A DNA stretch of 64,000 bases. It comes from Granulicella tundricola MP5ACTX9 (GTDB taxonomy: Bacteria; Acidobacteriota; Terriglobia; Terriglobales; Acidobacteriaceae). This document shows, in pieces, positions 62,801 through 64,000 of the stretch (its first letter is position 1; each line of letters begins with the position of its first letter). The translations under genes and the position numbers were made by a program. The stretch covers positions 3,410,001-3,474,000 of the forward strand of contig NC_015064.1 in assembly GCF_000178975.2 (NCBI RefSeq), read 5' to 3'. The notes under the pieces are model-generated. The model did no database searches and was not told the DNA's origin. It saw only the letters and a program-made list of their open reading frames with translations.

Positions 62801-63775
62801 ATGTCCCAGCCAACCTACGTCACCCTCTCCGAGATCCAGTCCGCAGCCGCCCGCATCTCTGGCGCAGCCATCCGCACGCCCCTCACCCAACTCCCCGGCA
62901 CCAGCATCTGGATCAAGGCCGAGTCCGCACAGCCCATCGGCTCCTTCAAGCTTCGCGGCGCCTACAACACCATCGCCCAGCTCACCCCGGAGCAGCTTCG
63001 CCTCGGCGTCATCACCTACTCCTCCGGCAACCACGCCCAGGGCGTCGCCTTCGCCGCCCGAGCCCTCAACTCCAAAGCTGTTATCGTCATGCCCGACAAC
63101 GCCCCTCAGGTCAAAATAGACGCCACCCGAGCCCTCGGCGCAGAAGTCGTCTTCGTCGGCCCCGCCAGCTCCGCCCGCAAGCTCAAGGCAGAAGAACTCT
63201 CCGCCGCCCACGGCTACACCATCATCCCGCCCTACGATCACCCCCACATCATCGCCGGCCAGGCTACCTGCGCCCTTGAGATCCTCCAGGAACTCCCGGA
63301 CGTCGACCTCATCCTCTCCCCCGTCTCCGGCGGCGGTCTCCTCAGCGGCACCGCCACCTGCGTCAAGCAGGCTGCGGCAGCCGGCCTTGCCAAGCCCACC
63401 GTCCAGGTCTGGGGCTGCGAGCCCGAACTCGCCGCCGACGCCAAGGAATCCTTCGACACCAAAACCCTCGTCGAGTGGCCCGCCGCCCTCACCACCCGCA
63501 CCATCGGCGACGGCCTCCGCACCCAATCCCTCGGCCAACTCAACTTCCATCACATCCTCAAATTCGTCGACGGCATCGTCACCGTCACCGAGGACGAGAT
63601 CTACGCCGCCATGCGCCGCCTCCTCAAAGACACTGACTTGGTCCCCGAACCCAGCGGAGCCGTCACCCTAGCCGCCGCCCTCTTCCACGCGCACCAGCTC
63701 CCCGCCGCCGCCAAAACCGCCGTCATCCTGAGCGGAGGCAACATAGACCCGAAACTACTTGAATCTCTGAAGTAG
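62801..63775 (+). CDS. Threonine/serine dehydratase family PLP enzyme
   Basis: Fold-type II PLP enzyme of 324 residues. Schiff-base K50 in IGSFKLRGAYN, SSGNHAQGVAFAARAL (Asn loop), glycine loop SPVSGGGLLSGTA and the C-terminal SGGNIDP. No ACT-like regulatory domain, so a catabolic TdcB-type dehydratase or a serine racemase is more likely than biosynthetic IlvA. PLP-site Ser/Gly details do not settle the substrate. Confidence 0.88.
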   Translation: MSQPTYVTLSEIQSAAARISGAAIRTPLTQLPGTSIWIKAESAQPIGSFKLRGAYNTIAQLTPEQLRLGVITYSSGNHAQGVAFAARALNSKAVIVMPDNAPQVKIDATRALGAEVVFVGPASSARKLKAEELSAAHGYTIIPPYDHPHIIAGQATCALEILQELPDVDLILSPVSGGGLLSGTATCVKQAAAAGLAKPTVQVWGCEPELAADAKESFDTKTLVEWPAALTTRTIGDGLRTQSLGQLNFHHILKFVDGIVTVTEDEIYAAMRRLLKDTDLVPEPSGAVTLAAALFHAHQLPAAAKTAVILSGGNIDPKLLESLK

Positions 63776-63788
63776 CAGAATTAAGTCG

Positions 63789-63836
63789 TGTGCCCCATCC
63801 TCATCGCAGTCTTACCGCGATTAGGGTGGGCATCGG
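63789..63836. repeat. TGCCCCATCC-type palindromic repeat
   Basis: TGTGCCCCATCCTCATCGCAG then TCTTACCGCGATTAGGGTGGGCA. ATCGC/GCGAT form the inner stem and TGCCC/GGGCA the outer. Near-copy of 28531-28573. Confidence 0.65.
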
Positions 63837-63922
63837 CAAAGCCGACCTTACCAGAGAATCTCGTACCACCCAACACTCCAGGCTCCGTACACCCACCATC
63901 TCAATCGAGCGTCCAACACCAC

Positions 63923-64000
63923 ATGCGCAGTCTAGCCCTGGCTCTCCTCCTCATCCCCGCCGCCCTCCTGGCCCAGAAGAAACCCCGGGACAACAAGGAC
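63923..64000 (+). CDS. Secreted protein, start only (cut by right edge)
   Basis: 26 codons: MRSLALALLLIPAALLAQKK then charged residues. A classical signal peptide with an Ala-x-Ala-like cleavage region near residue 17. The rest is outside the window and no family can be named. Alternative: none of the other frames is better. Confidence 0.6.
   Translation, partial: MRSLALALLLIPAALLAQKKPRDNKD

Overview
The window looks like a chromosomal segment of an Acidobacteriota genome, probably the Acidobacteriaceae/Terriglobia group (Granulicella, Terriglobus, Edaphobacter relatives). This is an inference. It rests on high G+C, a TIGR03435-type secreted protein, a BlaI plus M56-peptidase/TonB pair, many large secreted peptidases and lipoproteins, and the kinds of palindromic intergenic repeats present. 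No rRNA, tRNA, CRISPR array, insertion sequence or prophage was seen.

Bases 1-22,350 (minus strand) are one unbroken str-S10-spc-alpha ribosomal super-operon. It is read from rpsL at 21.9 kb down to rpoA, which is cut by the left edge. Order: rpsL-rpsG-fusA-tuf, rpsJ-rplC-rplD-rplW-rplB-rpsS-rplV-rpsC-rplP-rpmC-rpsQ, rplN-rplX-rplE-rpsN-rpsH-rplF-rplR-rpsE-rpmD-rplO-secY-adk-map-infA-rpmJ, rpsM-rpsK-rpsD-rpoA. A good promoter lies about 420 bases upstream of rpsL. Several junctions carry hairpins that may tune downstream genes. Starts were re-chosen for infA (TTG), rpsE, rplE, rpmC, rplC and rpsL (GTG).

Bases 22.4-48.2 kb are a mosaic of short transcription units: an S9 peptidase; a large lipoprotein; ribH-nusB, with ribH fused to an N-terminal VOC domain; a crotonase; a small lipoprotein; era; a TIGR03435 protein; the phoH-ybeY-corC RNA/membrane cluster; blaI-M56/TonB with twin operators; rpsT; a secreted propeller-like protein; an M13 peptidase; a DMT transporter; an acyltransferase; thrC; a HAD phosphatase; a lytic transglycosylase; and an LPG-synthase-like membrane protein.

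Bases 48.4-59.4 kb hold nrdR, an NAD-type isocitrate dehydrogenase, a cupredoxin-like lipoprotein, and the aspartate/diaminopimelate pathway asd-lysC-dapB-(M29 aminopeptidase)-dapA-dapD followed by rnj (RNase J). This set supplies meso-diaminopimelate and lysine through the succinylase branch. thrC, upstream at 45 kb, draws threonine from the same aspartate semialdehyde pool.

Bases 59.5-64 kb carry an alpha/beta hydrolase, an orphan sugar-type substrate-binding lipoprotein, an outer-membrane-like protein, a threonine/serine dehydratase and the start of another secreted protein.

No obvious new multi-gene defence or metabolic system is present. The more unusual signals are the VOC-RibH fusion, a dispersed repeat read in frame inside a lytic transglycosylase, an operator-like palindrome in front of an aminopeptidase inside the lysine cluster, twin CCTAA-N4-TTAGG operators at blaI, a TAAACT box 9-10 bases from four start codons, a 45-bp element shared by two distant promoter regions, and several families of palindromic repeats.
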